Part shown: piece after piece, positions 43,338 through 52,780 of the stretch | Numbering within the stretch: the first letter of the stretch is position 1 | Layout: each line of letters starts with the position of its first letter | Assembly: GCF_005925325.1 (NCBI RefSeq) | Contig: NZ_SRMP01000003.1 | Location: forward strand, 377,210-441,209 | From: Pedobacter helvus | GTDB taxonomy: Bacteria; Bacteroidota; Bacteroidia; Sphingobacteriales; Sphingobacteriaceae | Direction of reading: 5' to 3' | Length of the DNA stretch: 64,000 bases | Made by a program: the position numbers and the translations under genes | Notes under the pieces: generated by a model | Told to the model about the DNA's origin: nothing | Databases searched by the model: none | The model's input: only the letters and a program-made list of their open reading frames with translations

Positions 43338-46178
43338 TTACACCCCAAACAATGTCTTATAAATAGAATAACTATAATTATCTGGCACCTCGCTAGCCCT
43401 AAAAGGAACATTCACATCAAACAGCTCTGCGACTTTAGTCTGTAACTCCTCCAAAAAAACAGGCTTCACTTCTTCTAAATAGGCGTCCGATAAAACCAAT
43501 TTTCTTGAATTAAAATGCACCTTGCCATCGGCCATGGTTTTTACAATAAATAGATTAGGTTCTACGCCAGTCCTCCCCGATTGCCTTTCATAAGCATAAG
43601 TGTAAATCAAAGTCTGTATCAAGGCCTTGTTGATACTTTTTCCATCGGTATCAAATAATTTTTCAATAGCAGAGAAAGTTAATTTATCGCCTCCAGTTTT
43701 GTAATCGACGATACGTACAACGCCATTACGTTCATCAACCCTATCTATAAACCCGAATAATTTAACTTGTTCTTTTTTACCATTTAATTCGAATTCTAGT
43801 TCGGTGCTGATTTTCTCCTCCAAACTTAAAATCGTAAATGGCGCATCGACTTCGTCTCTGTTTAGAATAATATTGGTATAGGCCTCTACAATCGCCAAAA
43901 TCACTTTTTGCATTCCCGAATATTCGAGCGTACTTTCCTCTTTGTTCGTCATTACAAAGTTGAAGGCTTTTGCAACTAAAGTTTTAACACTACTTCTTTT
44001 GAGTTTGACAACTTCTGGAGTGACTAATTTTTTAATTTCTGGCTGATAAAAATACTCCATCACCTTGTGCAGAATGGAACCAATCTGATTGGCTTCTATC
44101 ACGGCCGTTACTTCCTCAGGCTCTTTAATTTCGGCAATGTAGCGGAAGAAAAAATCTATCGGATTAGAAATGTACATTGTTAATGCCGATGGCGACAACA
44201 CTTTTTCTCCATTCAAATATTTTTGCAAAGCTTTTTGGATGTTCTCATCCCTCTTATCAATCTCAATAGCTTGTTGAGGCTCCGTGCTAACAGGGAGATT
44301 TAAGGCTTTGTAGTTAAAACTGAAGTTACTTTCATACTCTAACTGCTTTAAAATCCTACTCACTTCTCCAGAGTTATTTTCATCCGTTAGGCCATTATAG
44401 ACAAAATTGATATTCTTTGCCCTTTGCAATAGACGATAGACCATATAGGCGGAAATCGCATCCAAATTCTCTAACACCGGCAAGCCGTAAGCCCTACGAA
44501 TTCCATCTGGAATAAAACTATTTCCAATGGAAGTTTTGGGGATAACTCCTTCATTAAAACCTAAGAAAACAATATTATCAAAGTTAAGGTTACGACTTTC
44601 TAACAAACCCATCATTTGTACGCCTTTCAACGGATCGCCACTTAATGGAACGGAAACACTTTTCAATGATTTTTGAATGAGCTGTACCACAAAATGAAAT
44701 TCTTCATCTTTCACGAAATCTTTCAGCGTATCATTTATTCGAGTTAGCTCCTCTATTGTTTTTACAAATAAATCAGCATCAATCTTTTTTAATGATTTTT
44801 GCGATGACAATCGTGTTAGCAAGAACCGCATCACGTCGAGCAGTTCATTCACCAATTCTGCTGGCTCATCCACTTTGTGGTAAAATTTCTCGAAAATACC
44901 GCCTTGCTTTTGCAGACGAGGCAAATCAATACTTACCACATTATCTTTTAGCAATGCTTCTTGAATATTTGTTTTCAACTTAGTTGTTAATCCAGTAAGC
45001 GGATGTGTAACAAAAGCCTCTAATGTTTGGTAAGTTACTTTGTTGCTTTCTTTCAGCTCTAGTTGGGTAGTAAGCCATAAATCTGCTAAGCCAAAAACGG
45101 TAGAGCTGACTAAGGCAAAACCCATCGTTACGTTCAGATCCAACTGATCATCTAGGGTTTGCAATGCGGGCATCAACAAGCTTTCATCGGCTAAAATAAC
45201 CGCGGTTGTACCAATTTCTTCTTCAGCATCTTCATTAATTTCAATAACCTGATTTAAGATTTTTGCTTGTGCACTTTGACCTTGTACTTTGTAAACATTT
45301 ACCGAATGCGGTTCGGTACTAAAAGTGTTGTGATGGTCTTCGAAAACATTTTTCAGGCCAAGTTGCTTAAGATTTTTTCGCAAGAACAGTCCGGCTTCCT
45401 GCAATTCATCTTCGACATAATAAGCGTCGGTATCGAAATAAAACAAGGCTTTTTCAGCCTCTTGCAATTGTGTAAAAACTTTTGCTTCGGCACGGGTAAG
45501 TGCATTGAACCCAACAAAAATTATTTTGCCTTTTTCAAAAGATTTGATGAAGTCTAGGGATGCTAAATCTGTATTTGCCAAATGGCGGTAAACCTGTCCG
45601 TTGGTGATGTAATTCTGCGCTTTTAACTCCTTATGAAAACGATGGTAAAGCTTCGGCATTCGGCGCCACATTTTGATAAAAAGCTCTTGCTGTTTTTTAT
45701 GTTTCCCCTCGCTATAAGATTGCCAGAACTGTGCTAAAAACTCGTACTGTTCTTTAGAAAGATAGTCGAATTCTAAATTGATTTCAGCCACTTCCTCCAT
45801 TTCTTTGTACAGCCTATCGGCATCAACCAAATCATTGTCTATTTGCGCAAAATCACTTAGCATAATTTTAGCCAAAGGGAAAAACTGACTGCTTTTCATT
45901 GGCGATAAGCCTTCTTCTACTAAAAGTTGATTATACACTTTTAACAGCGTGAAAAACTGCAAATAGAAATCGGCAGTTTTCGCTTCAACACTGCCTGCGA
46001 AAAACTGTTGTACGGTATAAATAGACGGACTAAAAAATGGCTTTTTGATAATATCCGCTAAATATTTACGCAGATAAGTAGCCGGCCTGTTGTTATTGAA
46101 AACAATGGCGCAATATTGTAAATCATCGCCAAACTTGGCAACTAAATCTTGAGCAACTTCTTTTAAAAATGGGGTCAT
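43338..46178 (-). CDS. addB: AddB-like PD-(D/E)XK nuclease/inactivated-helicase subunit
   Basis: 946 residues. Large N-terminal region related to inactivated helicase of AddB (with NNNRPATYLRKYLADII and FDNIVFLGFNEGVIPK, the latter around residue 530), and a C-terminal RecB-type nuclease: GSILHKVMEYFY (about 700) and the catalytic VRIVDYKTGG (about 825). Partner of the AddA-like helicase-nuclease upstream in dsDNA-break end resection and recombination. The gene between them encodes another nuclease, which is unusual. Confidence 0.88.
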   Translation of the reverse strand: MTPFLKEVAQDLVAKFGDDLQYCAIVFNNNRPATYLRKYLADIIKKPFFSPSIYTVQQFFAGSVEAKTADFYLQFFTLLKVYNQLLVEEGLSPMKSSQFFPLAKIMLSDFAQIDNDLVDADRLYKEMEEVAEINLEFDYLSKEQYEFLAQFWQSYSEGKHKKQQELFIKMWRRMPKLYHRFHKELKAQNYITNGQVYRHLANTDLASLDFIKSFEKGKIIFVGFNALTRAEAKVFTQLQEAEKALFYFDTDAYYVEDELQEAGLFLRKNLKQLGLKNVFEDHHNTFSTEPHSVNVYKVQGQSAQAKILNQVIEINEDAEEEIGTTAVILADESLLMPALQTLDDQLDLNVTMGFALVSSTVFGLADLWLTTQLELKESNKVTYQTLEAFVTHPLTGLTTKLKTNIQEALLKDNVVSIDLPRLQKQGGIFEKFYHKVDEPAELVNELLDVMRFLLTRLSSQKSLKKIDADLFVKTIEELTRINDTLKDFVKDEEFHFVVQLIQKSLKSVSVPLSGDPLKGVQMMGLLESRNLNFDNIVFLGFNEGVIPKTSIGNSFIPDGIRRAYGLPVLENLDAISAYMVYRLLQRAKNINFVYNGLTDENNSGEVSRILKQLEYESNFSFNYKALNLPVSTEPQQAIEIDKRDENIQKALQKYLNGEKVLSPSALTMYISNPIDFFFRYIAEIKEPEEVTAVIEANQIGSILHKVMEYFYQPEIKKLVTPEVVKLKRSSVKTLVAKAFNFVMTNKEESTLEYSGMQKVILAIVEAYTNIILNRDEVDAPFTILSLEEKISTELEFELNGKKEQVKLFGFIDRVDERNGVVRIVDYKTGGDKLTFSAIEKLFDTDGKSINKALIQTLIYTYAYERQSGRTGVEPNLFIVKTMADGKVHFNSRKLVLSDAYLEEVKPVFLEELQTKVAELFDVNVPFRASEVPDNYSYSIYKTLFGV

Positions 46179-46180
46179 TT

Positions 46181-46212
46181 AATTTACGATTTTAGATTGA
46201 CGAGTTACGATT
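46181..46212. repeat. Direct repeat flanking addB (right copy)
   Basis: Identical over 23 bp to 43262-43284 in the same orientation; lies just upstream of the addB start and behind the YhcG-type gene. Confidence 0.85.
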
Positions 46213-46225
46213 TGAACAACCGCCA

Positions 46226-47245
46226 TTATTGAAAATATTTCTCAATCTTCTCTGAAATTGTTTTATTATCAGGAAGTAATTTTTGGTAATCTTTCGGTAT
46301 TTGTGTTGATGTATTGTAGCTGGCTACACCTATCGGCTGATTGCCCGTTTTCAAAGAATACTCTACTACCGTTCTGTTTTTCTCTTTACAAATGATGATA
46401 CCAATACTATCATTTTCATTTGGCATCCTCACTTTTTCGTTAAGTAAGGTGAGATAAAACTCCATCTTCCCTTTATATTCGGGTATAAATTCGCCGATTT
46501 TTAACTCGATAGCTACTAAGCATTGGAGTTGACGATGATACAAAAGTAAGTCGACAAAATACTCCTTCTCTTCAACCTCAATTTTAAATTGATTACCTAC
46601 AAACGTGAATTGATGACCCATTTCAAGCAAAAAATTGCGGATATTTTGCACCAGAGCATTTTCAAGCTCTCGCTCCGAATGTTCATCTGCAAGACCTAAG
46701 AAACTGAAAGTATACTCATCCTTAACTGCCAAAACAGCTTGATTTTTAATGCTATCTGGTAATGTACTATCAAAATTAGTTTGATTTAGCAGGTACTTTT
46801 CATACGTCTTATTTTCAATTTGATGAATTAAAACGTTCTTTGTCCATCCAAATTTTTTAGTAGAAAGAATGTAAAACTGTCGCTCTAAACTGTCTTTACA
46901 TTTTTTAAGGATAGTGACATGTTTACTCCAACTAATTTCTCGTACCAGCGGTACGAGATTTTCATCTTCCTGATATTCAGTGTAAAATTGCGCCATCAAC
47001 CATAAATTCCCTACTGAAAAACCACCCACACCAGGAAATTCTTTTTGTAACTCTGCAGACAAAGTTGGCACCACAGCTTTACCCCAGTTTAGGCTTTGCT
47101 TTTCGGTAAGTGATTTCCCAATTTCCCAATACAAATTAATCAACGCAACGTTAACCGCTTTCAGTGTATCATACTGTGCTTGCCTAACTTTAGTTTTAAT
47201 TTCACTAATAAAATCAAATTGTTCGGTGGAAGATATTTCTTTCAT
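46226..47245 (-). CDS. YhcG-type PDDEXK nuclease (DUF1016)
   Basis: 339 residues from the ATG at 47245 (MKEISSTEQ); the longer frame starts with TTG. N-terminal DUF1016 helical domain (LINLYWEIGKSLTEKQ, GGFSVGNLWLMAQFY, WSKHVTILKK) and a C-terminal PD-(D/E)XK nuclease core with EYFVDLLLYHR and CLVAIELKIGEF (Asp and Glu-x-Lys). Family members are frequent in restriction, toxin and mobile contexts. It separates addB from addA, which are normally adjacent, and its downstream side carries a dispersed repeat, so it may be an insertion. Confidence 0.9.
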   Translation of the reverse strand: MKEISSTEQFDFISEIKTKVRQAQYDTLKAVNVALINLYWEIGKSLTEKQSLNWGKAVVPTLSAELQKEFPGVGGFSVGNLWLMAQFYTEYQEDENLVPLVREISWSKHVTILKKCKDSLERQFYILSTKKFGWTKNVLIHQIENKTYEKYLLNQTNFDSTLPDSIKNQAVLAVKDEYTFSFLGLADEHSERELENALVQNIRNFLLEMGHQFTFVGNQFKIEVEEKEYFVDLLLYHRQLQCLVAIELKIGEFIPEYKGKMEFYLTLLNEKVRMPNENDSIGIIICKEKNRTVVEYSLKTGNQPIGVASYNTSTQIPKDYQKLLPDNKTISEKIEKYFQ

Positions 47246-47287
47246 ACCCAAATACTTTTAACGATTTAACATTAGAAAGGCTACAAC

Positions 47288-50200
47288 CTACACCTCTTTC
47301 AACTCCTGCGTTACCGCGTAAAACAAATAACTTTTCACTTTCTCAAACCCCATCTGCGTTAACAAATCCTTATAATTCAAAATCTGCTCGATGTGCTGAT
47401 TGGTTTGTTCTAAAGTAAACTTATAATCGATAATGGTTACGCCACCTGCATGTACCACAATTCTATCAGGTCGGTGCAACTTTCCATCGGCGTCGATGAT
47501 GTTTTTCTCTATGATATTTTCGGTAGATTGATCTAAAATCGCTTTCAATTCTGGATGGTTAAGCACTTCCATCACGCCTTCTTTTAAACCGTCAAACTCA
47601 TCTTTGGCAATTACACCGCTAATCAACATTTCATTCAAACAATCTTCTACTTCTTGTGCTGTAGTTGCGTTGGCCAAAACCTCATGTTTAATAGAACCGA
47701 CCCTGCCAGACTGCTCAATATTGAGCACATGTTGCAAATGTTTATCCTGCGACGGAACATACAAAGCCGACAAACGATTGGTGGTTGGATATTCCTCCAG
47801 TTCGAAATTATTACTATCCTCTACTTTGGCTGGCTCAATCACATCTGCAATAATTTCATATCGATTGGTTGCTTCAAATCCTTCGTCTTCGCCAGTGTTT
47901 AATCGCGTAATCACTTGTACCAAAGCATCGCCAATCGAATTGACATTCGAAGCCTCTTTCTTTTCCATCACCGATAGGTACAGGTAATCTTTAGACCTCG
48001 TTGTCGCTACGTAAAGCATGTTCAATGCATCCAAATTACTATCCAAAACTTCTTTATAATAAGCTCTGGCCACACTCGAATTGCTCAAGTCGTCTTCAAA
48101 TTTCAGCGGTATTCCGCCTAATTCTTTATAGGCAGTTTCTGTAGCCGAAACCCAGAAAATGGAGTTAGCCTTAGTTTTCAAATCCCAATTACAGAACGGC
48201 ACGAACACCGCCCTAAAAGCTAATCCTTTAGACTTATGGATGGTAATAATTTGCACTGCATCGGCCTCTTCTGGCGATGGCAATGATTTTTTTACACCGT
48301 CTTCATCCCACCAAGTGAGAAAATTAACAATGCCTTTTTCGCCCATTCTAGTGGCGTTGGCAACTAAATCTCTGAAGGCAAGCAAATATGGAATGTGTTG
48401 TTTCAAACCAGCGATGTCATAAACATCAATCAAGTTTTCTACCAATTCTATTAATGGCAATTGCATCCAATTTTGCCAATTTTCGCAGAGCGATTTGGGA
48501 AGTAAGGCAGACAAATTAGTTAAAGACTTTCCTGTTAAACCCAAATAAGCCGTTGGGGCTATTTCTCTAGCGTGCAAGCGATGATAAAGTGAGATACAAT
48601 TGGCCTTGTAAAGTGCTGTCTGCTTGTCTATTCCCACCAAAACCTTAAGCGTATTGATGATCAAATCAATAGCGCTGTTGTTGGCAATCATCAGCGCTTC
48701 TCCAGATAAAACTGGAATATTTTGTTCCATCAAACGGGTTACACACAACATCGCTTCGAAGTTGGAACGAACCAAAATGGCAATATCTTTAGCTTGATAA
48801 GCTTTCTCAGTTTGCAGAATTTTGATCTCGTCAATTACATCTTGCAAAGCAATTTCGCGATACACAGTTTCTGTAAATCTTTCTACATCCTCACCAGCAT
48901 CGGCCTTGCCAAAACGCTTTACTTTAACAGTGCCTCCAGCTTTTGTGAATGGCGATAATTTTTGCTTTGCTTTTCCGTAAACCGAAGTTACGATATCGCT
49001 GTAGCCATTTTCGTCCCACCATTCTAAAAGCTCGTCAGATTTTTCGGTAACGTTAGTGTTCAACTGATTTTGCACCACCAAAGGCAAAGACTGGTATAAA
49101 TAGTTATTAAAAGTGATGATGTTTTCTGTGCTTCGGTAGTTTTCCTCGAGATTGTCATCAAACACATTATGCTCACCAATTTCGTATTTAGCTTGCTGAT
49201 GCAGGATGTTCCAATCGCCATTGCGCCAGCGATAAATGGACTGCTTAGTATCGCCAACAATTAAGTTATCGATGTGTTTTTGGCTCGGCGAGGCAATCGC
49301 GTTAGACAAAATTGACCTAAAACTTTTCCATTGATTAACGGAAGTGTCCTGAAATTCGTCGAACAAAAAGTTGCGGTATTTGCTTCCAACTTTCTCCCAA
49401 ATAAAGGATGGATTGTCTCCAGCATCGTCCGTAATTCCGGTGATTAATTTTTGTGCATCGCTGATTAATAAGTTGTCGTTTTCGTTGCGATAATCGCTCA
49501 ACAAAACCGCTACTTCTTGCATCAAACGCAAATAGTAAAGGTTTTTATTAAAAGCGATGGATAAACTGTAGGTTGCTAAATTTTGTTCGTGATAGCTTTT
49601 AATGCTGACTAAATATGTATTCAATTCGCTATAAAAAGCAGACAAATCAACTCCTTTTTGGAACCATTCATTTGGTTCATCAATCAATTTAAAAACAGCA
49701 TCTAACTTAGAAAAATCTCCATCAGCGATGTTGCGCACTTTTAGTAAACCATTTCTAGATTTTCCTTTCAGTTGCTCTACCAAAATGCCGTGGTTTTCAA
49801 AAACCTGCCAAGCAGAAGAACCTAGTTCTTTTAATCTATTTTGAAATTGGTTGATTTCTGCTTTGGTAACACGGATATAGTTTTTGAAAAGTTCATCCAA
49901 GCTTGATAAACCTAACGAGTTAATCGCTGTCTCAAAAACCTCGTAGCTATCTTTAAAAACTTCGCTAATCAGGTTAATCAGCTCTGCTTTGTAATTCCAG
50001 CTTTTGTTTTCTCCGATGCGCTCTAGTGCCAAATCAATAATCCATTGCAATAATTGCTGATTATGATTTAAACTTTCATCCAGTTTCTGCACCAACTCAT
50101 CTTTCACCTTATCGTAGTTCATTTCTAAGGTGTAATCCGCGTTTAAGCCCAATTCAAAAGCAAACCCACGAATTACTTTTTGCACAAAACCATCAATAGT

Positions 50201-50536
50201 GCTCACCGCAAAACGACTGTAGTCGTGCAAAATTTTACGATAAACCTTATCCGCTTTTAGCTTTAAAGTTTGTGCATTTAAATCAGGATGCGCGGAAAGA
50301 ACAATCACTCGGTAATCATCGATTTTCTTTGAGGCATCGCCCATGGCAAAGCCTTTCAGCACTTCGAGGATACGGGTTTTCATCTCTTCGGTAGCCTTGT
50401 TGGTAAAAGTTACCGCTAAAATTTCCCGATACTTATTCTCGCCGCTAAAAAGGAGTGTAAGGTAATGCGCTGTTAAACTGAATGTTTTACCAGATCCAGC
50501 TGATGCTTGTAATATTTTGAGTGGTTTAACTGCCAT
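47288..50536 (-). CDS. addA: AddA-like UvrD-family helicase/nuclease
   Basis: 1082 residues. Superfamily 1 helicase with Walker A QASAGSGKTFSL (10-21), VTFTNKATEEMK, Walker B FLFDEFQDTS (about 391) and motif III-VI segments (VGDTKQSIYRWR, QIITIHKSKGLAF, NMLYVATTRSKDYLY). The C-terminus has a RecB-like nuclease domain: GSIKHEVLA and VTIIDYKFT. With AddB it unwinds and degrades broken DNA ends for recombination. Single-subunit RecB/AddA; the YhcG gene lies between the two subunits. Confidence 0.92.
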   Translation of the reverse strand: MAVKPLKILQASAGSGKTFSLTAHYLTLLFSGENKYREILAVTFTNKATEEMKTRILEVLKGFAMGDASKKIDDYRVIVLSAHPDLNAQTLKLKADKVYRKILHDYSRFAVSTIDGFVQKVIRGFAFELGLNADYTLEMNYDKVKDELVQKLDESLNHNQQLLQWIIDLALERIGENKSWNYKAELINLISEVFKDSYEVFETAINSLGLSSLDELFKNYIRVTKAEINQFQNRLKELGSSAWQVFENHGILVEQLKGKSRNGLLKVRNIADGDFSKLDAVFKLIDEPNEWFQKGVDLSAFYSELNTYLVSIKSYHEQNLATYSLSIAFNKNLYYLRLMQEVAVLLSDYRNENDNLLISDAQKLITGITDDAGDNPSFIWEKVGSKYRNFLFDEFQDTSVNQWKSFRSILSNAIASPSQKHIDNLIVGDTKQSIYRWRNGDWNILHQQAKYEIGEHNVFDDNLEENYRSTENIITFNNYLYQSLPLVVQNQLNTNVTEKSDELLEWWDENGYSDIVTSVYGKAKQKLSPFTKAGGTVKVKRFGKADAGEDVERFTETVYREIALQDVIDEIKILQTEKAYQAKDIAILVRSNFEAMLCVTRLMEQNIPVLSGEALMIANNSAIDLIINTLKVLVGIDKQTALYKANCISLYHRLHAREIAPTAYLGLTGKSLTNLSALLPKSLCENWQNWMQLPLIELVENLIDVYDIAGLKQHIPYLLAFRDLVANATRMGEKGIVNFLTWWDEDGVKKSLPSPEEADAVQIITIHKSKGLAFRAVFVPFCNWDLKTKANSIFWVSATETAYKELGGIPLKFEDDLSNSSVARAYYKEVLDSNLDALNMLYVATTRSKDYLYLSVMEKKEASNVNSIGDALVQVITRLNTGEDEGFEATNRYEIIADVIEPAKVEDSNNFELEEYPTTNRLSALYVPSQDKHLQHVLNIEQSGRVGSIKHEVLANATTAQEVEDCLNEMLISGVIAKDEFDGLKEGVMEVLNHPELKAILDQSTENIIEKNIIDADGKLHRPDRIVVHAGGVTIIDYKFTLEQTNQHIEQILNYKDLLTQMGFEKVKSYLFYAVTQELKEV

Positions 50537-50559
50537 TTTTAAATAGTTAGATTTTCTAG

Positions 50560-50653
50560 AACACCCCGCCCGTTGGGCACCCCTCTACGAGAGGGGAATA
50601 GCACCATTCAAAATTCCCCTCTTGTAGAGGGGTGGTCGAAGACCGGGGTGTTT
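50560..50653. repeat. Nested palindrome beside the DUF559 gene (left copy)
   Basis: Outer ACACCCCG (50561-50568) and CGGGGTGT (50644-50651) enclose CCCCTCTACGAGAGGGG (50580-50596) and CCCCTCTTGTAGAGGGG (50616-50632). The minus-strand DUF559 stop codon lies at the repeat edge (TAAACACCCCGG). Confidence 0.88.
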
Positions 50654-51068
50654 ATAATCGCACCCCATAATTTTCTATAATATAGTTCTCTAATCCAATC
50701 AACACAAAATCCATATTTTTCAGCACATCTACAACTGTAATTCTATAAACTTTTAAACCTAAAGAGATTAAATATTGTTCTCGTCTTTCGTCATAGTCTC
50801 CATCAAAATCATGACTAGCGCCATCAATTTCAATTACCAAGCTTAGCTGCCTAACATAAAAATCAACGATATAATTGCCTATGACACGTTGCCTATCGAA
50901 GTCCAAACCATGAAATTGGTTCTTTGTCACTTGTATCCAGAATAGAACTTCTGGTAAATTTTCTGCATAGCGCAACGCCTTGGCTCTCTCCTTTAATTTG
51001 GGATTATATGGAAGGTTGGGTTTTGGACATTGAAGTATGCTTATCCCATTAATGCTAATAGAATTCAT
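50652..51068 (-). CDS. DUF559 endonuclease-fold protein
   Basis: 138 residues. Vsr/very-short-patch-repair-like fold: LRYAENLPEVLFWIQV, then FDRQRVIGNYIVDFYVRQLSLVIEIDG (residues 58-84, with Asp and the Glu-x-Asp core) and a closing YRITVVDVLKN. Family is widespread in Bacteroidota; function unproven, thought to be a nuclease. It is bracketed on both sides by CCCCTCTA-GAGGGG-type nested palindromes (50560-50653 and 51127-51243), so it looks like a small mobile cassette. Upstream of addA on the same strand. Confidence 0.88.
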   Translation of the reverse strand: MNSISINGISILQCPKPNLPYNPKLKERAKALRYAENLPEVLFWIQVTKNQFHGLDFDRQRVIGNYIVDFYVRQLSLVIEIDGASHDFDGDYDERREQYLISLGLKVYRITVVDVLKNMDFVLIGLENYIIENYGVRL

Positions 51069-51126
51069 TAGGTAGGTTTTATTAAAGCTACCTAATTTTG
51101 GCTTTTTATTAAAACACCTTTTCTGT

Positions 51127-51243
51127 TAAAACACCCCAGTCTCCGACCACCGGAGAACTACGAGGCCCAGAATAACAACTGCCTTATAGGCTTTCCCTCA
51201 TTCCTCTCTACTAGAGGGGGCTCCCCCAAGGGGCGGAGTGTTT
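51127..51243. repeat. Nested palindrome beside the DUF559 gene (right copy, degenerate)
   Basis: AAACACCCCAGTCTCCG at one end and CGGAGTGTTT at the other, with CCTCTCTACTAGAGGGGG and CTCCCCCAAGGGGCGG inside. Same building blocks as the left copy but eroded. Confidence 0.75.
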
Positions 51244-51262
51244 ATTAATAAATTGCACTAAC

Positions 51263-51733
51263 TTACTGAAAAGCTTTGGGCTGGTCTTCTTTACACCATT
51301 CTGCCCACGAAGTTGGCGTTTCATACAAACGGATAGTCTGCAAAATAAATCCTTCATGCTCAAAAGTAGTCTGCAGTTTAAACTTCATATCGAGCAATAA
51401 ATTTTCACAAGTAGGCTGAAAAGCAACGAAATATACCTTTTCCGAAATAGCATAACAACTTGCCCGTAAAGATGCAGGAACAGCTTCGTTAAGCACCAAA
51501 GCATGATCGTATTTATCGATGATTTTCTCAGCAACGATTTTTTTAAGTTGTCCAAAATCTACCAACATACCGCATTTTACATGTTGAGGATCCTGATTGG
51601 CATAGCCCGAAACGGTAACCTGTAAACGATAGGTATGCCCGTGGATGTTTTTGCAAGGTCCATCGTAATTAAAAAGCGCATGCGCCATATCGAAAGTAAA
51701 CTCTTTTGTAACTCGTATCATCTGATTTTGCAT
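51263..51733 (-). CDS. queD: 6-carboxytetrahydropterin synthase / 6-pyruvoyl-tetrahydropterin synthase-type
   Basis: 156 residues. Zinc motif MAHALFNYDGPCKNIHGHTYR (His in AHA and HGH), catalytic Cys in GPCKN, and VDFGQLKKIV and KYDHALVLNE, as in QueD. Converts 7,8-dihydroneopterin triphosphate toward 6-carboxytetrahydropterin in queuosine biosynthesis. No other queuosine gene is adjacent. Start ATG 51733; a Met at residue 5 is an alternative. Confidence 0.92.
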   Translation of the reverse strand: MQNQMIRVTKEFTFDMAHALFNYDGPCKNIHGHTYRLQVTVSGYANQDPQHVKCGMLVDFGQLKKIVAEKIIDKYDHALVLNEAVPASLRASCYAISEKVYFVAFQPTCENLLLDMKFKLQTTFEHEGFILQTIRLYETPTSWAEWCKEDQPKAFQ

Positions 51734-51810
51734 GGTGCAAATTACTGCAAGCGTGACTTATGAAAAATGAGCCACATCAGAAATAAAAGTTACTTCAAAC
51801 AAGAAAGCGC

Positions 51811-52614
51811 CTAAGATTTTTTCGGTTCTTTCTTTTTTGTTTTAGCGATTGATTTTTTGCTGATACGTTCCGGGCGTTTTTCGATGTCCACCTTGTAACC
51901 CAACAAATCTCTGATAACTACCGAAGCACAAACACCCCCGAACGCCGCAGGTAAATAAGAAATGGTTCCGTAAGCTGAGCGTTTGAAATTCGAGCCATCT
52001 GTCATAATCAGCGACTCTTTCATTACCTCCTCAATAGAAAAAACTGCCTTGATTTTACTTGCATCGCCTAATTTCTTCAATCGCTTACGCACATATTGCG
52101 CAAAAACACACTGATAAGTATCGGTTAAATAAGTAGTACGAAGTTTAGTGGGATCTAATTTTCCACCGGCGCCCATAGAACTAACAATTGGCAAGTTAAA
52201 TTGTAAAGCCGTAGAAAGCAAGGTTACTTTTGGAGTGATACTGTCGATACAATCCATCACATAATCGAACTTTGTGGTAAGGATTTCCCTACATCTTTGC
52301 GGAGTTAAGAAGTCTTGTACCACGTGCAATTTCAACTCGGGATTGATGGCCAGCAAACGCTCTTTCATAATTTCTGCTTTGCTAACACCATGATTGGTAG
52401 CTAGCGCTGGCAATTGTCTATTTCTGTTACTTGGATCAACCACGTCGCCATCTACAATGGTCATTTCGCCAACACCAGACCTACAAATAAACTCGGCAGC
52501 AAACGAACCTACACCACCCAATCCAATTACCAATACGTGCTTTTGTTGCAACACATCAATTCCCTCGTTGCCTACCAACAAGGCAGAACGCGATAACCAA
52601 GCTAAATCAGACAT
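51811..52614 (-). CDS. tcdA: tRNA threonylcarbamoyladenosine dehydratase (TcdA/CsdL, ThiF-fold)
   Basis: 267 residues, E1-like ThiF/HesA fold. ATP-binding VLVIGLGGVGSFAAEFICRSGV (about 28-48), TIVDGDVVDPSNRNRQ with the Arg-Gln adenylate site, and DCIDSITPKVTLL; a basic tail (KKSIAKTKKKEPKKS). Catalyses cyclisation of t6A to ct6A at position 37 of tRNA. A 30-bp AT-rich repeat (52621-52650) sits 7 nt upstream of the start. Confidence 0.9.
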   Translation of the reverse strand: MSDLAWLSRSALLVGNEGIDVLQQKHVLVIGLGGVGSFAAEFICRSGVGEMTIVDGDVVDPSNRNRQLPALATNHGVSKAEIMKERLLAINPELKLHVVQDFLTPQRCREILTTKFDYVMDCIDSITPKVTLLSTALQFNLPIVSSMGAGGKLDPTKLRTTYLTDTYQCVFAQYVRKRLKKLGDASKIKAVFSIEEVMKESLIMTDGSNFKRSAYGTISYLPAAFGGVCASVVIRDLLGYKVDIEKRPERISKKSIAKTKKKEPKKS

Positions 52615-52620
52615 TTATTT

Positions 52621-52650
52621 AAGTAAAAAATTAAAATTCAAAAGTAAAAA
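52621..52650. repeat. Third copy of the 30-bp AT-rich repeat
   Basis: Matches the reverse complement of 5514-5543 at 27 of 30 positions, so it belongs to the same family as the two repeats flanking the four-helix-bundle gene. Here it lies upstream of tcdA without a cassette gene. Confidence 0.85.
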
Positions 52651-52662
52651 ATTGCCCCTTGT

Positions 52663-52772
52663 CGTCATCTCGACTGTAGCGCAGTACCGAGTTTTGGGAG
52701 AGAGATCTTTTTCAATAAGATTTACATCATTAAAAGATTTCTCGACTAGGTTACACTTCGCTCGAAATGACG
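52663..52772. repeat. Long nested palindrome, CGTCATTTCGAA family (copy 3)
   Basis: CGTCATCTCGA (52663-52673) and TCGAAATGACG (52762-52772) pair with one mismatch; inner GAGAGATCTTTT faces AAAAGATTTCTC. It fills the gap between tcdA and the TatD-like gene. Confidence 0.88.
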
Positions 52773-52780
52773 GAACTATT

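Noticed and set aside
50560..51243. CRISPR-like array near DUF559
   Set aside because: The repeats are palindromes of unequal spacing and only two copies exist; no spacers of uniform length and no cas genes.
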